45,251 nucleotides of DNA from Actinacidiphila cocklensis (GCF_907177275.1 NZ_CAJSLV010000090.1:1-45251), one strand, 5' to 3'; positions 26,261-35,656 are shown, numbered from the stretch's first letter. Translations and numbers: made by a program. Notes: generated by a model not told the origin, from the letters alone.

Positions 26261-29200
26261 TGCACCTGCACCACCTCACCCTGCAGGCTTTCGGACCCTT
26301 CGCCAGCACCCACACCGTCGACTTCGACGCGCTGTCCGCCGACAACCTGTTCCTCTTACACGGCGACACCGGTGCCGGCAAGAGCACCCTGTTCACCGCC
26401 ATCTGCTTCGCCCTGTACGGCGAACCCCCGGTCGACCGCGACCTTCTGCTGCGCAGCCACCACGCCCCGGCCGACCTGCTCACCCAGGTCACCTTGGACG
26501 TCACCATCGCCGGCCACCGGCTGCGCATCGAACGCGAACCCCAGCAGACGCGCCCCAAGCGAAGCGGTAAGGGCGAGACCGTCCACAAGGCCGAGACCCG
26601 GCTCCAGCGGTGGACGACCGACTCCCTCGGCCAGGGCCACTGGGAACCCTCCAGCAGGTCCCATCAGGAAACCGGCAAGGAGATCAAAGACCTCCTCGGC
26701 ATGAGCCGGACCCAGTTCTGCCAGGTCGTCCTCCTGCCCCAGAACGAGTTCACCAAGTTCCTCTACGCCGCCGCGCCCCAGCGCCGCGAACTGCTGGGCA
26801 AGCTCTTCCACACCGACCGGTACGCGCAGATCGAACGATGGCTGAACGACCACAGCCGCACCACCCAGAAGAACCGCGACGCCACCCGCGACGAAGTGCT
26901 GCATCTGGCAGCCCGCATCCACCAGGCAGCCGGACCGGACCTGAAATCACAGCACGACGCCCCCACCCCCGACGTCCCGCACGCCCTGACCGACCCTGCC
27001 CTTGCCTGGGCACAGGACCTGACCCAGGCAAGCCAGGCCGACGCCCTCACAGCCCAGGCCGACGCCGAGAAGGCAAAGAAGAACCAGGTCGAGCACCAGA
27101 CCCTGGAAGCCGCCACGCGCGTCCTGCATCAGCAGCAGACCACCCATGCCGCCGCCCGCGCGGAACTGGACCGGCTCCACGAGCAGACCCCTCACCAAGA
27201 AGCCCTGAGCCGGAGCCGCGAGCAGGCCCGACGCGCCCAGCAGCTGGCGCCGCTGCTGCACGCCGCCCGCACCGCCCGCACCGACCACACCCACGCCCAG
27301 GACACCGAAAGCGCCGCCCGAAGCCGGCTGCTCCCTGAACACGCCACACTCCAGGCAGCTGACCTCGCAACGGCCGGGCAACGCATGCGCGACGACATCG
27401 CTGTGCTGAGCACCCTGCTCCCCGAAGAGACCAACCTTCGCCAACTCACCGCCGACCTGGAACGGATCGACGGCGAGCGCCAGGACTTCACCGTCCAGCA
27501 GCACACCGCCCGCGACTGGCTCGAACAGGAGACCACCCATCGCGCCGCCCTGGACGCCCGCCGGGAAACCGCCCGCCAGTCCGAGGAAGAGGGCCGCCGC
27601 CACCAGGATCAGCTGGAGACCCTGACCTCGCGCGTGGAGGCCGCCGAACGCCGCGACGCCCACCTCGCGCAGATCACCGCCACCGAACAGCGCCTGGCCG
27701 CCGCTCAGCAAACCACCGAGATGGCTGCCCAGGACCACATCGATATCCGCCGCCGACGCACCGAGGGCATGGCCGCCGAACTCGCCGCCAGCCTCACCGA
27801 CGGCGCGCCCTGCCCGGTCTGCGGCTCGTGCTCCCACCCGGCCCCCGCCACCGCTCCCGACGGGCAGCCCACCCGCGAGGACGAACAAGCCGCCGAGGAC
27901 ACCCACCAGCGAGCCCAGCAGCAGCGCGACGCGATCGCCAGCGAACTGCAGCAGCTGCGCGAGAACGCTGCCACCGCGACCGGCGAAGCCGGCGACACCC
28001 CGCTGGCCGACCTCACGGCCGAACACGAGGCCCTCATTACGCAGCTGTCCGACGCCCTCCAGCGAGCCGCAGACCGTGGGGCTGCCGACGAGGAACTCCT
28101 CGCCATGGACCGCGAACACGCCGCCATGACCCAGCAGCTCAACCTCACCACCGCCGCCCTGTCCGCCCGCAACGCTACCTACGACACCCAGTCCCAGCGG
28201 CAGGCCGAGCTCACCAAGAAACTCGACGACGCCCGCGGCACCGCCCCCACCCTCGCAGCCCGTATTGACGAGCTCACCCGCACCGCCGACCACCTCAAGC
28301 AGGCCGCCGAGGCATCCCGCACCGCCGCCATCGCTGCGGAGACCCGCGACACCCGCACCACCGAGGCCACGGCCGCCGCCTCAACCCAGGGCTTTGACAC
28401 CCTGGTCGCCGCTGAGCAGGCCCTGCGCAGCGCGGAGGACCTAGGCAACATCGAAGAAGAGATCAACCAGTGGCGCGAGGCCCGCGCCACCCACCAAACC
28501 GTCCTCGACAACCCCGCCCTGCAGCAGGCCGCTGCCCAGCCGCCCGCAGACGTCGACGCGGCAGCGGTCCGACGCGGCGCCGCAGACGACCAGTACGTCC
28601 AAGCAGCCGCCACCGCCGGCAACGCCCAGGCCCGCACCACGGAGCTCACTGGCCTCGCCACCACATTGGGCGAGGCTGTTGAGCGACTGGAAGCACTGGA
28701 TAAGGCCCACAGCACCGCCCGCCACCTCGCCGACCTGGCCACCGGCAACTCAACCAGCGCCCGGGTCCGCATGCAGCTGGAGGCCTACGTCCTGGCCGCA
28801 CGCCTCGAACAGGTCGTCGCCGCTGCCAACACCCGCCTCCAGCTGATGTCTGAGGGTCGCTACACCCTGCACCACTCCGACCACCAAGCCGCCCACGGCG
28901 CCCGCTCCGGCCTCGGCCTCGAAATCACCGACGCTTGGACTGGCCGCCCCCGCAAGACCGATACCCTCTCCGGCGGCGAATCCTTCTTCGCCTCCCTGTC
29001 CCTCGCCCTCGGCCTGGCCGACGTCGTCACCCATGAAGTCGGCGGCAACCCCCTGGACACCCTCTTCATCGACGAGGGCTTCGGCACTCTCGACGACGAC
29101 ACCCTCCACAAGGTCCTCGACGTCCTGGACTCCCTGCGCTCCCACGACCGCACTGTCGGCGTCATCAGCCACGTCCCGGAACTGCGCCGCCGTATCACCC

Positions 29201-29268
29201 AGCGCCTGTACGTCCGTAAAGGCGTCACCGGCTCTACCCTTGTGCACCTGACCGAAGCAGCCGAATAG
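26260..29268 (+). CDS. sbcC: SbcC (Rad50-type) SMC ATPase subunit
   Basis: 1,002 aa. Walker A LHGDTGAGKST (33-43), Q-loop QVVLLPQNEF, long coiled coils broken by the zinc hook CPVC (518-521), second coil, signature TLSGGESFFASLSLALGL near 902, Walker B LDTLFIDEGFGTLD near 930 and switch ISHVPEL. Complete and standard in length. It clamps DNA ends for SbcD. Because the window ends in hairpin-prone, protein-capped telomere DNA, an SbcCD copy here is notable, although the complex is also a general anti-palindrome and repair nuclease. Confidence 0.92.
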   Translation: MHLHHLTLQAFGPFASTHTVDFDALSADNLFLLHGDTGAGKSTLFTAICFALYGEPPVDRDLLLRSHHAPADLLTQVTLDVTIAGHRLRIEREPQQTRPKRSGKGETVHKAETRLQRWTTDSLGQGHWEPSSRSHQETGKEIKDLLGMSRTQFCQVVLLPQNEFTKFLYAAAPQRRELLGKLFHTDRYAQIERWLNDHSRTTQKNRDATRDEVLHLAARIHQAAGPDLKSQHDAPTPDVPHALTDPALAWAQDLTQASQADALTAQADAEKAKKNQVEHQTLEAATRVLHQQQTTHAAARAELDRLHEQTPHQEALSRSREQARRAQQLAPLLHAARTARTDHTHAQDTESAARSRLLPEHATLQAADLATAGQRMRDDIAVLSTLLPEETNLRQLTADLERIDGERQDFTVQQHTARDWLEQETTHRAALDARRETARQSEEEGRRHQDQLETLTSRVEAAERRDAHLAQITATEQRLAAAQQTTEMAAQDHIDIRRRRTEGMAAELAASLTDGAPCPVCGSCSHPAPATAPDGQPTREDEQAAEDTHQRAQQQRDAIASELQQLRENAATATGEAGDTPLADLTAEHEALITQLSDALQRAADRGAADEELLAMDREHAAMTQQLNLTTAALSARNATYDTQSQRQAELTKKLDDARGTAPTLAARIDELTRTADHLKQAAEASRTAAIAAETRDTRTTEATAAASTQGFDTLVAAEQALRSAEDLGNIEEEINQWREARATHQTVLDNPALQQAAAQPPADVDAAAVRRGAADDQYVQAAATAGNAQARTTELTGLATTLGEAVERLEALDKAHSTARHLADLATGNSTSARVRMQLEAYVLAARLEQVVAAANTRLQLMSEGRYTLHHSDHQAAHGARSGLGLEITDAWTGRPRKTDTLSGGESFFASLSLALGLADVVTHEVGGNPLDTLFIDEGFGTLDDDTLHKVLDVLDSLRSHDRTVGVISHVPELRRRITQRLYVRKGVTGSTLVHLTEAAE

Positions 29269-29521
29269 CCGGCCCCGGCGGGCGGGTCACCGCCATGCTC
29301 CCAGGCCGCGTTCTCGCCTGTCTCCTGTTGGCGCTCACGGGCACGCTGGGCCGCCGTAGGATGCTTCGGCATGGGCGTGCCTTCCCGGGGCAGCCCGCGC
29401 CTGCCCGCAGGTGACGTACTGCGGGAAAGGGTGCGGATCTCGAAAGACCTTGGCCCACAGGCTGGCCCGGCGCGGGCGGGGTCCAGCACGGCGAGCGGCG
29501 TGCGCAACTGCCACGCGCACC

Positions 29522-30007
29522 CTACCCAATCGGCGGGCGCCGTTTCGCCGCGGCGCGCACCCGGGCGACGAGCTGCACGCGCTCCGTATGCGGCGTGGCA
29601 GACCGCGTGCCCTTCTCCGCCCGGATGACGCACAACTTCCCCGGCCCGGCCTGGCAGCGCGGGCACGTCACCTTCGGCCAGTCCTCATCATTCGGCGGCA
29701 CGGCCCGATGCGGCGCAGACCGGGTCTCTGCCGGCCCGGGACACTCGGCGTGCGCGGGCCTGCCCCGCTCGGTCCGACGCCGCACGCCCTCCTCGATCGG
29801 GTACCCGCACGCCGTGCAGACCAGCGGGCCCTTTCGCCGCGCGGGCCGCTTAGCCGCACGCGGCTCCCGCGCGGGCACCGTGCTGCTGGACCCGTCCGCG
29901 TGGGTGACGGTGACCTCCGACGCCGGCGGCACGTCGTAGGAACGCAGGCGCGGTGTCGCAGTGTGGGTCTGGCCCTTGCGGCCACCACGGCCGAGACGGT
30001 TGCTCAT
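29522..30007 (-). CDS. Small zinc-finger protein, phage/plasmid type
   Basis: 161 aa. Basic N-terminus (MSNRLGRGGRKGQTHTA), a Cys-x2-Cys zinc site with distal ligands (LVCTACGYPIEEG, RPAHAECPG), then CPRCQAGPGKLCVIRAEKG and TPHTERVQLVARV. The second matches the C-x2-C-x4-G-x2-C...PH-x2-R zinc-binding module common in actinophage and integrative-element DNA-binding proteins. Divergent from the XRE regulator gene, 84 nt apart. Confidence 0.6.
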   Translation of the reverse strand: MSNRLGRGGRKGQTHTATPRLRSYDVPPASEVTVTHADGSSSTVPAREPRAAKRPARRKGPLVCTACGYPIEEGVRRRTERGRPAHAECPGPAETRSAPHRAVPPNDEDWPKVTCPRCQAGPGKLCVIRAEKGTRSATPHTERVQLVARVRAAAKRRPPIG

Positions 30008-30091
30008 GGCCGCAGCGTAGCGACCAACGGCCCGTCAGGACCGGCTGTGCGGAAGCGCCCCACGTCGTGTCAGCCGCCCAGGTGGGATTCC

Positions 30092-30943
30092 ATGACGACC
30101 GCTTCCCCCTCGTCCAGCCCCCAGTCGGCCCGCGAGGCGCTCGCGGTGCGGCTGCAGCACCTGTGCAAGGACGCAGGCCTGACGGGTAAGGAGCTGTCCG
30201 CCCGGTGCGGCTGGCACCCGGCGAAGACCACCCGGATCCAAAAGGGCGACGTCCTGCCCACGGACGCCGACATCCGCACCTGGTGCGCGGCATGCGGCGC
30301 CGATGACCAGGCCGACGACCTGATCGCCACCGCCCGCGCGGTCGACTCGATGTACCTGGAATGGCGCCGCTTGCACGGCACCGGTATGCGCAAGGTCCAG
30401 CAGGACTTCAACACCCTGCACGAGCGCACCCGCCTGTGCCGCGTCTACGTCTCCAACGTGCCGCCGGGCTTCTTCCAGACCCCCGGCTTCGCCACCGCCC
30501 TCATGCAGCAGATCACCGCGTTCCAGGGCACCCCCAACGACATCGCCGAAGCAGTTGCCGCCCGCGTCGCCCGCTCCCGCTTCCTCTACGAGGGCGGCCA
30601 CCGCTACGTGATGATCACGGAGGAATCCGTCCTGCGCTACCGCACCGCCGACCCCGGCATCATGGCCGGGCAACTGCGTCACCTCCTGGCCGTGATGCCG
30701 CTTGCCTCCGTCTCGCTGGGCATCATCCCGTTCACCGCGCAGCGCACCGTCTGGCCGCTGGAGGCGTTCTACGTCCACGACGACACCATGGCCGTGGTGG
30801 AGACGCTGACCGCCGAGATCAGGGTGACGCAGCCGCGCGAGATCGCCGACTACACCAAAGCGTTCGCCGGCCTCGCGGCGATGGCCGTGTACGGGGACGC
30901 GGCCCGCACGCTCATCCGGGCCGCGATCGACGCCCTGGAGTGA
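30092..30943 (+). CDS. XRE-family regulator with DUF5753 (Scr1-like)
   Basis: 283 aa. HTH at ~12-75 (ALAVRLQHLCKDAGLTGKEL, SARCGWHPAKTTRIQKGD). A DUF5753-type domain follows (YVSNVPPGFFQTPGFATALM, RVARSRFLYEGGHRYVMITE, ESVLRYRTADPGIMAGQLRH, LPLASV-type strand, LGIIPF). Such regulators in Streptomyces typically pair with small DUF397-like or similar proteins and control morphology or antibiotic genes. Here small genes follow at 31038 and 31214. ATG 30092 is preferred over the long upstream extension to 29411, which is shadow of the zinc-finger gene. Confidence 0.85.
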   Translation: MTTASPSSSPQSAREALAVRLQHLCKDAGLTGKELSARCGWHPAKTTRIQKGDVLPTDADIRTWCAACGADDQADDLIATARAVDSMYLEWRRLHGTGMRKVQQDFNTLHERTRLCRVYVSNVPPGFFQTPGFATALMQQITAFQGTPNDIAEAVAARVARSRFLYEGGHRYVMITEESVLRYRTADPGIMAGQLRHLLAVMPLASVSLGIIPFTAQRTVWPLEAFYVHDDTMAVVETLTAEIRVTQPREIADYTKAFAGLAAMAVYGDAARTLIRAAIDALE

Positions 30944-31037
30944 ACCTCCGCAATTTCCCGCAATCGCATTGGGGGCGCGTCCTGCAAGTGCGTAGCGTCG
31001 AAGGCCCGATGGACCACCGGCCGGGAAGGGCGGTCGC

Positions 31038-31217
31038 ATGCGCACACACACCGGCACCGACACCACCGTTGCTCAGGACTCGCAGGGTCGCGGCCCCGCG
31101 TACGGCGTCCCCTCCCCGGACCTAATCGCCCGCGCCGACCGCGGCTTCGCCCGCTTCCTCGAGCAGATCGAGGACCAGGACGACGACGCCGGCGGCGAGC
31201 AGGACGCCCCGCGGTGA
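31038..31217 (+). CDS. Small acidic-tailed protein downstream of the XRE regulator
   Basis: 59 aa: MRTHTGTDTTVAQDSQGRG, YGVPSPDLIARADRGFARFL, EQIEDQDDDAGGEQDAPR. Its stop overlaps the next start as GTGA. No domain recognised; the regular codon use and coupling support expression. Confidence 0.6.
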   Translation: MRTHTGTDTTVAQDSQGRGPAYGVPSPDLIARADRGFARFLEQIEDQDDDAGGEQDAPR

Positions 31218-31657
31218 CGGCCGGCCACCGGCACGAGACCGCCCCAGCAGTCAGGCCCGCCATGCACACCTCCGCGCACACGATCCTGTGGGACCCCGAC
31301 GGGCTGATCGAAGCGGAGCTCCCGCCCGACCGCGTTCGTTACGAGTGCCTCGGTAAGGCCGTCCTGGCGTGGACCGGGCCGGACACGCTGCCCGAGCGCG
31401 ACTACGAGTAGATCGGCCTGCAGCTGACCGGGCACGCCCGCGCGGTCGCCGCCGACGTACGGCGCCGCGCCGAGCAGCTGCCGGCGGACAGCGGCCGCCG
31501 GGCGCTCGCCGACATCGTCCTACGCGAGGCGGAAGTACGGCTGTCCGCGACGCTGGAGGGCATTGTGTGCTGCGTCCAGGACCGCGCCCGCCTGGTGCGC
31601 GCCCTCTACGAGCGCTTGGACCGCCTTCAGGCCGCGCCCGTCGACCGGACTACCTGA
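31214..31657 (+). pseudogene. Conserved helical gene broken by an in-frame TAG
   Basis: GTG 31214 gives 65 codons (TILWDPDGLIEAELPPDRVR, LPERDYE) to TAG at 31409-31411. The same frame then continues without interruption as IGLQLTGHARAVAADVRRR, RALADIVLREAEVRLSATLE and RLVRALYERLDRLQAAP to 31657. From memory, relatives read DYE-Q-I/L-x-L-x-x-GHARAVA, so the stop is probably a CAG-to-TAG change. The second half may no longer be made. Start coupled to the preceding gene by GTGA. Confidence 0.65.
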
Positions 31658-31993
31658 GCCGGCCGGGTGCCGCTGCTGCCCGGCCGCCTACGTGTTGGCC
31701 GGGCAGCGGGCCGGTGGGCTGGTGCCGCTGAAGTCGCCTGAACCTTTGCCGGTGCCGTTCGGCAACCGACTGGGCTCTCGGCCGCCGCTCCGGAGCGCTG
31801 ACATCCCCTCTGCGCCCCTCTCCTTGTCCTCAGCCCTGGTGATGGAGGAGGCGGATGGACTGCGGACAGGGCACATCAGGAAGCGGCACCGGTTCGCAGC
31901 GCGGCGGACTGCCCCGCAGCCGCCGCCCTGGTTCGCTAGGGCCTCATGGTGCCGGCGGCCCGACCGCGGAGCTGGCTGGCGATGCGGGCACCT
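31497..31993 (+). repeat. Imperfect direct repeat, copy A
   Basis: Colinear with 34860-35392: first the 3' end of the broken helical gene (RRALAD...RLDRLQAAPVDRT), then the non-coding stretch containing GGAGCGCTGACATCCCCTCT and CTCCTTGTCCTCAGCCCTGG. Copy B has an extra segment of roughly 80-90 bp. Confidence 0.7.
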
Positions 31994-32051
31994 CGCATCC
32001 CGAGACCGGACACTCGGCTGATAGGCCGGAGATCGAGGCGAGGAGAACACA
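31658..32051. other. Non-coding stretch within and after repeat A
   Basis: No supported gene. Shared with the copy at 35024-35392. The end holds the ribosome site of the micro-ORF at 32052. Confidence 0.4.
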
Positions 32052-32132
32052 ATGTGGCTCAAGGCCGCACTGACAGCCCTACTGGCGCTCTGGCGTCGCC
32101 ACAATCGGAAGCGCGCGCGCAGGGGGAGATGA
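32052..32132 (+). CDS. Putative 26-aa membrane micropeptide
   Basis: MWLKAALTALLALWRRHNRK plus a basic tail. Strong AGGAG 7 nt before the ATG, a hydrophobic helix then Arg/Lys cluster, as in small amphipathic or toxin-like peptides. Very short, so moderate risk of chance. Confidence 0.35.
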   Translation: MWLKAALTALLALWRRHNRKRARRGR

Positions 32133-32171
32133 CAGCGCCCCCGGGCCGCCAGCGGGACGCGGATCTGGAAG

Positions 32172-32789
32172 TCAGTTCTCGGTGCGCATGCGCTGAACGG
32201 CGGTCTCATCGAGTTCGGCGGCGAGGGTCAGGCTGGGCGCTAGCTCTGCGGGCGCGTTAAAGAGACGGCAGATCATCTCAGCGGCTCCGTTGACGGCCTC
32301 GGGAACGGTTCGTCCGAAGCTGGCCTCTGCGAGAGCGATGACAGATGCGGCGTAATAGCCGTCTGACCAGCTCACCCTGATTCGGAACGTGTAGAGCTTC
32401 AACAAGTTCCATGAGTCCGAACTCGCCATCTTCAGGAGGAGGCCGCTCGGCTGTCGGGCGGTCTCCTCCCGCGCTTGGAGCCAGGTCTCGACCTCGGTCG
32501 AATCCGCCGCGACGGCGTCGGAATCCTGGTCATGGTCGTAGCAGTGGAAGAGCAGGTCGTCATTGACATGGATGGCCAGGCGACATTCGCCCAGAACACC
32601 GAGGCACCACAGCGCTTCGCCGTGGTTGACGACGTCGAAGTGCCACCCCGGCCGGTGAGCGAGCAGGTTTCCCAATTCTCGCCAGGCTGGAAGTCGCTCA
32701 AATCCACCACCGAAGGTCTCGCACACATTGTCGTAGTCGCTGTTGCTGAAGTTGACCTTCACCGACCGGTACGCAGGCTCGCCGTTCAT
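32172..32789 (-). CDS. Hypothetical protein
   Basis: 205 aa. YRSVKVNFSNSDYDNVCETF, HRPGWHFDVVNHGEALWCLG, RLAIHVNDDLLFHCYDHDQD, TEVETWLQAREE, then helical VPEAVNGAAEMICRLFNAPA. Mixed alpha/beta, no signal peptide, no membrane helix. Slightly lower GC than neighbours. It is divergent from the larger gene at 32949, both inside the segment flanked by the direct repeats. No family recognised. Confidence 0.6.
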   Translation of the reverse strand: MNGEPAYRSVKVNFSNSDYDNVCETFGGGFERLPAWRELGNLLAHRPGWHFDVVNHGEALWCLGVLGECRLAIHVNDDLLFHCYDHDQDSDAVAADSTEVETWLQAREETARQPSGLLLKMASSDSWNLLKLYTFRIRVSWSDGYYAASVIALAEASFGRTVPEAVNGAAEMICRLFNAPAELAPSLTLAAELDETAVQRMRTEN

Positions 32790-32948
32790 GCTCCGGATCG
32801 TAAGTGAACGGGCCCAGCGCGGTATCCCAGATGATGAGGTAGGCCCACTGGCGGCCAGCGACGCGCCTCCCAGTGGTGACGGTCAGCAGCAGGAGGGTGG
32901 CTCTGAAAGGCACCTGCGATGGGGGGACCAGCTGGGTACATTCGAGCG

Positions 32949-34397
32949 GTGAACGAGATCGCGCGCCGAGATGCGCAGACGCCTGCAGTAGAGGACCTCG
33001 AGCGGTTCGAGGAGATGCTCCTTGATCAGCTCGCTGATGCCGGCCTGCCGACGGACGGTGTCCTGGTCGATCTGGTGGAACGCGAGCAGGCGCTCGCGAG
33101 TTTCGGGGGCGCCCTGCGACGGCTGCCGATGGCCGACCGCGGACGGTCGGTGTACGTGAGCAAGATGATCACCGCCGCTGCGGCGGGGCTCTTCGACGCG
33201 GCGCTGAACTACCTGTGGAACGAGACGGTCCGCGAGCTGCGCCGGCGGGTAACCGGCTACGACTTGGCCTACTTCTTCGACATCGCCGTTCCGTCGCACG
33301 ACCGGCGCAAGCACCTGTCGACCGAGGACGACCTGGTCAAGGTCAACGACATCGACCTGCTGAGGGCCGCCCGAGAGATCGGCCTGCTCTCCGCCACGGG
33401 CCACGCCCAGATCGACCACATCCGCTACATGCGGAACTACGCCAGCGCGGCTCACCCCAACCAGGTGGAGCTGACCGGCATGCAGCTCGCCGCGTGGCTG
33501 GAGACCTGCGTACGGCAGGTCATCACCCTGCCGTACGACACCGTCACCGCAGAAACCGGCAGGCTTCTGGCGAACATCAAAACAGACCAGCTGGACCCAG
33601 GCGACGTCAAGAGCACCACCGCGTTCTTCGAGGACCTGCCCAGAGACCGCGCCGACGCGCTCGGCGCCGGCCTGTTCGGCCTCTATACCAACGCCAGCCG
33701 CACACCGATCGTCGCCAACAACGTCCTCATGCTGTGGCCGGAGCTCTGGCCGGAGATCAGCGAAGATGCCAGGCAGCGCTTCGGCGTGCAGTACGGCCGC
33801 TTCCGCGCCAGCGCCGACACCGCCCAGGCTCGCGCCGCCAAGGAGCTCCTTAACCTCGTCGACGGGGGCGCTTATCTCCCGGAACACGAGCGCGCCGCCG
33901 AGATGGACTCTGTGCTGGACGATCTGCTGGCCGCCCATCACGGCTACAGCAACTTCCACACCGAGCCGGCACCCGCACGCGCCCTCGCCGCCCTTGTCGG
34001 CCAGTACGGCAACATCCCGCAAGCCGTGGAGAACAAATACGTCCTCGCGCTCGTGGAGGTCTTCCTCGGCAATGAGTACGGCGTCTCGTGGGCAGCTGCG
34101 ACCAGCTATGACAAGCTGCTCGACAAGCTGACCAGCAGCCAGGCCGGGCGCGCGCTCCGCAGTTTCACCGAGCCGGTGATCTCCGCCCAGCTGTGGGCCT
34201 CCAAGCCGCAGGCTCGATGGGACACCCTGCTCGACGTCATCGAGCCCAAACTGACAGCGCGAGCAGACCGCGAGCTGTTCCAGGCGGTTCGCACCTTCAC
34301 CGGCACGCCCGACAAGTTGCCCAGCGACAGCAAGATCGCCCGACTGGTGGAGGCTCCTCGAGTACGGCGAGTCGTACGGCGTACCAAGGCCAAATGA
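32949..34397 (+). CDS. Large helical protein with a HEPN-like motif
   Basis: 482 aa from GTG 32949. Helical throughout: KMITAAAAGLFDAALNYLWN, then DIDLLRAAREIGLLSATGHA, HIRYMRNYASAAHPNQVELT. Arg162-Asn163 to His169 gives R-N-x5-H, similar to the R-x4-6-H of HEPN ribonucleases and of abortive-infection proteins. The C-terminal two thirds (LGAGLFGLYTNASRTPIVAN, YGNIPQAVENKYVLALVEVF) are a helical repeat-like region that could bind a partner. Soluble, complete, good GC3. No named family recalled; HEPN assignment is tentative. Confidence 0.6.
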   Translation: MNEIARRDAQTPAVEDLERFEEMLLDQLADAGLPTDGVLVDLVEREQALASFGGALRRLPMADRGRSVYVSKMITAAAAGLFDAALNYLWNETVRELRRRVTGYDLAYFFDIAVPSHDRRKHLSTEDDLVKVNDIDLLRAAREIGLLSATGHAQIDHIRYMRNYASAAHPNQVELTGMQLAAWLETCVRQVITLPYDTVTAETGRLLANIKTDQLDPGDVKSTTAFFEDLPRDRADALGAGLFGLYTNASRTPIVANNVLMLWPELWPEISEDARQRFGVQYGRFRASADTAQARAAKELLNLVDGGAYLPEHERAAEMDSVLDDLLAAHHGYSNFHTEPAPARALAALVGQYGNIPQAVENKYVLALVEVFLGNEYGVSWAAATSYDKLLDKLTSSQAGRALRSFTEPVISAQLWASKPQARWDTLLDVIEPKLTARADRELFQAVRTFTGTPDKLPSDSKIARLVEAPRVRRVVRRTKAK

Positions 34398-34859
34398 GCA
34401 GGGGCTGCGCGTCGGCCCACCCTGCCTAAGCCCACTCCGTGCTGCGTCTGGGGTCCCGTCCGGAGCCGCTTCGACCCATGGTCCCCGACAGTGCAATGCG
34501 GATGCAACGCAACGTCAGCGTTTCGTCCCTGACCTGCAAAGGCACCCCGATGAGCGTGAACGGGGCGAAGCGTTGCATCCCGCGTTACGCCGTGGGTCGG
34601 CCGCAGCCAACCGCCGGGAGACCGGCGGCAAGAGAGCGTGCAAGAGGCCGTTCAAGGGACCGTGCGCACCGATTTGCCGGGGCGGTCCTGAAACCGGCCC
34701 TGACCTGGGGCTGTGATGTCCGATGTGCCGAAGCGGCATGCCGACTTCCCCTCTATCTCACCCCTTCGCGCCCGCCAGGAAAGGGAGGCGGGCGGCGGGC
34801 GGGGTGGGATCTCGGAGCGGGGGCATGGGTGGCTCGATGTCCCGGCGTCCGGTGTGCCA
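34398..34859. other. Gene-free stretch
   Basis: Plus frames at 34439 and 34713 run through but show motif-bearing sequence only in the duplicated tail after 34860. Nothing else supported. Confidence 0.4.
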
Positions 34860-35023
34860 GCCGCCGGGCGCTCGCCGACCTCGTCTTACGCGAAGCGGAG
34901 GTACGGCTGTCCGCGACACTGGAGGGCACTGTGTCCTGCGTCCAGGACCGCGCCCGCCTGGTCCGCGCCCTCTACGAACGCCTGGACCGCCTTCAGGCCG
35001 CGCCCGTCGACCGGACCGCCTGA
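34860..35023 (+). pseudogene. Duplicate C-terminal fragment of the helical gene at 31214
   Basis: RRALADLVLREAEVRLSATL, EGTVSCVQDRARLVRALYER, LDRLQAAPVDRTA then TGA. Nearly the same as the end of 31214-31657 but without any 5' part or start codon. Left by the duplication that produced repeats A and B. Confidence 0.65.
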
Positions 35024-35392
35024 GCCCGCGGGATGCCGCCGCCGCCGAAGGCGCCCGAATCTTTGCCGGGTGCCGTTCGGCAACGGACTGGGCAACGAGG
35101 TACGCAACGGACTGGGCAACGGCCTGCGCACACCGTTCCGTCAAGGCCGCATGGAAAGGACCCTCTGACCTGGGGTAGTGATGTCTCCGCCGCCGCTTCG
35201 GAGCGCTGACATCCCCTCTGTGCCCCTCTCCTTGTCCTCAGCCCTGGTGATGGAGGGTGGGATCAGGACTGTGGACAGGGCGCCTCGGGGAAGCGGCATC
35301 GGTTCGCGTCACGGCGGCCTGCCCCGCAGCCCGCCGCGATGGTCCCGTACGCCCGGCGGCCGGGCCGGAGCCGGCTGGCGACTCCGGCGGGC
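34860..35392 (+). repeat. Imperfect direct repeat, copy B
   Basis: Second copy of 31497-31993. Contains an insertion of about 85 bp (35090-35175) with a local tandem, CAACGGACTGGGCAACG, occurring twice near 35081-35130. Together A and B bracket a 2.9-kb segment with two genes. Confidence 0.7.
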
Positions 35393-35497
35393 ACTGGGCG
35401 TGCGCCCCGCGGCCTGTAGTCACCCAGCACCCTGGCGCAGATGTCAGCCGTACCGTCGGCCCGACAGACCGTCGCCATCAGATGGACAGAGCGGGGG
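35024..35497. other. Non-coding part of repeat B and its flank
   Basis: No supported gene on either strand; overlapping Arg/Pro-rich frames only. Confidence 0.4.
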
Positions 35498-35656
35498 TCA
35501 CAGCCCGATCCAGTGCCCCAGCCCGTTGACGATCAGGCCCCCAACGGCGGCCATGGCGCCGGAGAGGACCGCAAGGCCGGCCGTCCGGACTATCGCACGG
35601 CGACCGGAGCGTTGCGGCTGTCCCTGACGAGCCGGGACGGTACGAGATCCGCGCAT
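35498..35656 (-). CDS. Small single-pass membrane protein
   Basis: 52 aa from ATG 35656: a basic N-terminus (MRGSRTVPARQGQPQRSGRR), then hydrophobic AGLAVLSGAMAAVGGLIVNG and a short LGHWIGL end. Good GC3. Plausible but short; no family recognised. Confidence 0.4.
   Translation of the reverse strand: MRGSRTVPARQGQPQRSGRRAIVRTAGLAVLSGAMAAVGGLIVNGLGHWIGL

Noticed and set aside
26947..28293. 448-codon minus frame inside sbcC
   Set aside because: Low-complexity shadow opposite the coiled-coil region of SbcC.
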